Positions 62,284 to 64,000 of a stretch of DNA of 64,000 nucleotides are shown here, one piece after another. The notes under the pieces were generated by a model. That model made no database searches and was not told where the DNA came from. It worked only from the letters and a program-made list of their open reading frames with translations. Source of the stretch: Burkholderiales bacterium (lineage in GTDB: Bacteria > Pseudomonadota > Gammaproteobacteria > Burkholderiales > SG8-39); contig JADLAV010000020.1 of assembly GCA_020848075.1 (NCBI GenBank), forward strand, positions 150,716-214,715. Reading direction: 5' to 3'. Both the position numbers and the translations under genes were made by a program. How positions within the stretch are numbered: position 1 is the stretch's first letter; each line of letters starts with the position of its first letter.

Positions 62284-63975
62284 TCAGCTCTCCAGCTCGG
62301 GGAAGTCCTCGTCCCAGTACTCGTTCTTGCGACGCGCATCTCCCACGCGCTCGTTTTCCGCGCTGCGCAGCTGCACGCGGCGGATCTTGCCGGAGATGGT
62401 TTTCGGCAGTTCCGAGAACTCGATGCGCCGGATGCGCTTGTATGGCGCGAGCCGCTCGCGCGTGAATTGCAGGATCGAGAGCGCGGTCGCGCGCGAGGGC
62501 TCGAAGCCGGGCTTGAGCACGAGGTAGGCCTTCGGTACCGAAAGGCGCAGCGCGTGCGGGCTCGGGACGACCGCCGCCTCGGCGATCGCGTCGTGCTCGA
62601 TCAGCGCGCTTTCCAGCTCGAAGGGACTGATGCGGTAGTCGGCGCTCTTGAACACGTCGTCGGCGCGACCGACGTACCAGAAGTAGCCGTCGGCGTCGCG
62701 CGAGGCGACGTCCGCGGTGCGGTAGTGGGCGCCGCCGAGCAGCTCGCGCGTGCGCTCCGGATTGTCGAGATAGCCGGTCATGAGGCCGAGCGGACGCTGC
62801 GCGAGGCTGATCGCGACCTCGCCTTCGTCGGCGGGCCGATCGTTCGTGACGTCGAGCAGCTCGATCCCGAAGCCGGGCAGCGGGCGGCCCATCGATCCGG
62901 GCTTCACCGGCTGCCCCGGCGGGTTGCCGAGCAGTGCCGTGGTCTCGGTCTGGCCATAGCCGTCGCGCACCGTGAGGTTCCAGGCGGCCTGCACGCGCTC
63001 GATCACCTCCGGGTTGAGCGGCTCACCTGCGCTCGCCAGCTCGCGCAGCTTCACCGGGTAGGCCTTCAGGTCCTCCAGGATCAGCATGCGCCAGACGGTC
63101 GGCGGTGCGCACAAGGTCGTAACCTCGTAGCGCACGAGCGCCTCGAGCGTCTTCTTCGCATCGAACCGCGCGAGGTTGTAGAGAAAGATCGTCGCGCCTG
63201 CGTTCCACGGCGCGAAGAGACAGCTCCACGCGTGCTTCGCCCAGCCCGGCGAGCTGATGTTGAAGTGCACGTCGCCTTCGCGCAGCCCGAGCCAGTACAT
63301 CGTCGACAGGTGCCCGACCGGATAGCTCTGGTGCGTGTGCTCCACCATCTTGGGCTTGGCGGTCGTGCCCGAGGTGAAGTAGAGCAGCAGCGGGTCCTCG
63401 GCGCGCGTCAGCCCGCCGGGGGCGAAGCTCGCCGCGGCTCCGTCGGCCTGCGCGTAGGGTGTCCAGCCTGCGGCTTGCCCGCCCACCAGAATGCGCGAGT
63501 AGCCGCCCGGGACGTCGGCGAACTTGCCACTCGCCGCCGCGTCGGCGATGACGTGCCGGATGTCGCCGCGCTCGATCCGATCTTGCAGATCGGCTTGCGT
63601 GAGCTGCGTGGTCGCCGGGCTCACCACCGCGCCGAGCTTCATCGCCGCGAGCGTGATCTCCCACAGCGGCACCACGTTGGGCAGCATGACGAGCATGCGG
63701 TCGCCGCGCCGCACGCCGTTCGCCCGCAGGAAGTTGGCGACGCGATTGGAGCGCGCGCTCATGTGCGCGAAGCTGACGCGCGCCTCCGCGCCGTCCTCGT
63801 TCACCACCCACAGCGCCGGGCGATCGTTGTCACGCGCGATGACGTCGAAGTAATCGAGCGCCCAGTTGAACTCGGCGAGCTGCGGCCAGCGGAACCCCGC
63901 GTGAGCGGCAGCGTAGTCCTCGCGGTTCGCGAGCAGGAACTCGCGTGCTTGCATGAAACTTGCCGTCGCGTTCAT
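62284..63975 (-). CDS. AMP-forming acyl-CoA synthetase
   Basis: ANL-superfamily adenylate-forming enzyme (563 aa) that activates a carboxylic acid with ATP and CoA. Motif A3 is LLYFTSGTTAKPK, A5 is RDGYGQTETTALLG, A7-A8 run TADVASRDADGYFWYVGRADD, and the C-terminal catalytic lysine is in TISGKIRR. The N-terminal part fits medium-chain/benzoate-type acyl-CoA ligases (MACS-like) rather than acetyl-CoA synthetase. A GGAGG site precedes ATG 63975. Acid substrate cannot be fixed from sequence, and it is alone on this strand here. Confidence 0.9.
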   Translation of the reverse strand: MNATASFMQAREFLLANREDYAAAHAGFRWPQLAEFNWALDYFDVIARDNDRPALWVVNEDGAEARVSFAHMSARSNRVANFLRANGVRRGDRMLVMLPNVVPLWEITLAAMKLGAVVSPATTQLTQADLQDRIERGDIRHVIADAAASGKFADVPGGYSRILVGGQAAGWTPYAQADGAAASFAPGGLTRAEDPLLLYFTSGTTAKPKMVEHTHQSYPVGHLSTMYWLGLREGDVHFNISSPGWAKHAWSCLFAPWNAGATIFLYNLARFDAKKTLEALVRYEVTTLCAPPTVWRMLILEDLKAYPVKLRELASAGEPLNPEVIERVQAAWNLTVRDGYGQTETTALLGNPPGQPVKPGSMGRPLPGFGIELLDVTNDRPADEGEVAISLAQRPLGLMTGYLDNPERTRELLGGAHYRTADVASRDADGYFWYVGRADDVFKSADYRISPFELESALIEHDAIAEAAVVPSPHALRLSVPKAYLVLKPGFEPSRATALSILQFTRERLAPYKRIRRIEFSELPKTISGKIRRVQLRSAENERVGDARRKNEYWDEDFPELES

Positions 63976-64000
63976 CGAGCGCCTCCTGCCGTGGCGTCCA

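Overview
The window is GC-rich chromosomal DNA of a betaproteobacterium. The evidence is the gene order: dapC-dapD-pilU-dapE; smc-zipA-ligA; the long rpsB-tsf-pyrH-frr-uppS-cdsA-dxr-rseP-bamA-skp-lpxD-fabZ-lpxA-lpxB-rnhB run; ppsR divergent from ppsA; and smpB/ratA-rnfH/guaB-guaA. Two PEP-CTERM proteins suggest an exopolysaccharide or floc-forming lineage (Rhodocyclales, Burkholderiales or relatives). The species cannot be named from this sequence alone.

Positions 1-41.7 kb are core genome. A minus-strand lysine/diaminopimelate cluster with pilU and then queF is followed on the plus strand by chromosome structuring and division genes (smc, zipA, ligA), galU, a DsrE-family gene and an overlapping purine-salvage/deformylase trio (hpt, mtnP-like, def). 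map-glnD lie on the minus strand, back to back with rpsB. From rpsB to rnhB the genes cover translation, isoprenoid and phospholipid precursors, outer-membrane assembly and lipid A. Then come a SpoU methylase, ppsR/ppsA, smpB, ratA-rnfH, a DUF4124 gene, and guaB and guaA with a clear sigma70 promoter before guaB.

The accessory region starts exactly at the 3' end of guaA, a known integration hotspot. The terminal guaA sequence GAGTGGGAGTAG (41681-41692) recurs at 45486-45497 and, as an 11-bp version, at 52280-52290. The last two copies are each preceded, 83-84 bp upstream, by the same doublet of TGACGGTA repeats. I read this as a tandem array of integrated elements. Element 1 (41.7-45.5 kb) holds toxin-antitoxin loci (FitAB, HigBA, decayed copies) and an unknown 407-residue protein. 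Element 2 (45.5-52.3 kb) holds an IS91-like fragment, pieces of a DUF1214 protein, a sulfatase and a HigB, an intact HigA, then a LysR/alkylsulfatase/outer-membrane-protein module. Element 3 (52.3-about 59.2 kb) is a four-gene operon in which every junction is a 4-bp overlap: abiEi, abiEii, an archaeo-eukaryotic-primase/SF2-helicase protein of the TOTE conflict type, and a SWIM-zinc-finger SNF2 ATPase. This operon is the best candidate for an undescribed defence system. No integrase gene is present in the window.

From 59.3 kb to the end the content looks chromosomal again: two PEP-CTERM genes, each with a good sigma54 (-24/-12) promoter, a MarC-family membrane protein and an acyl-CoA/AMP-forming ligase.
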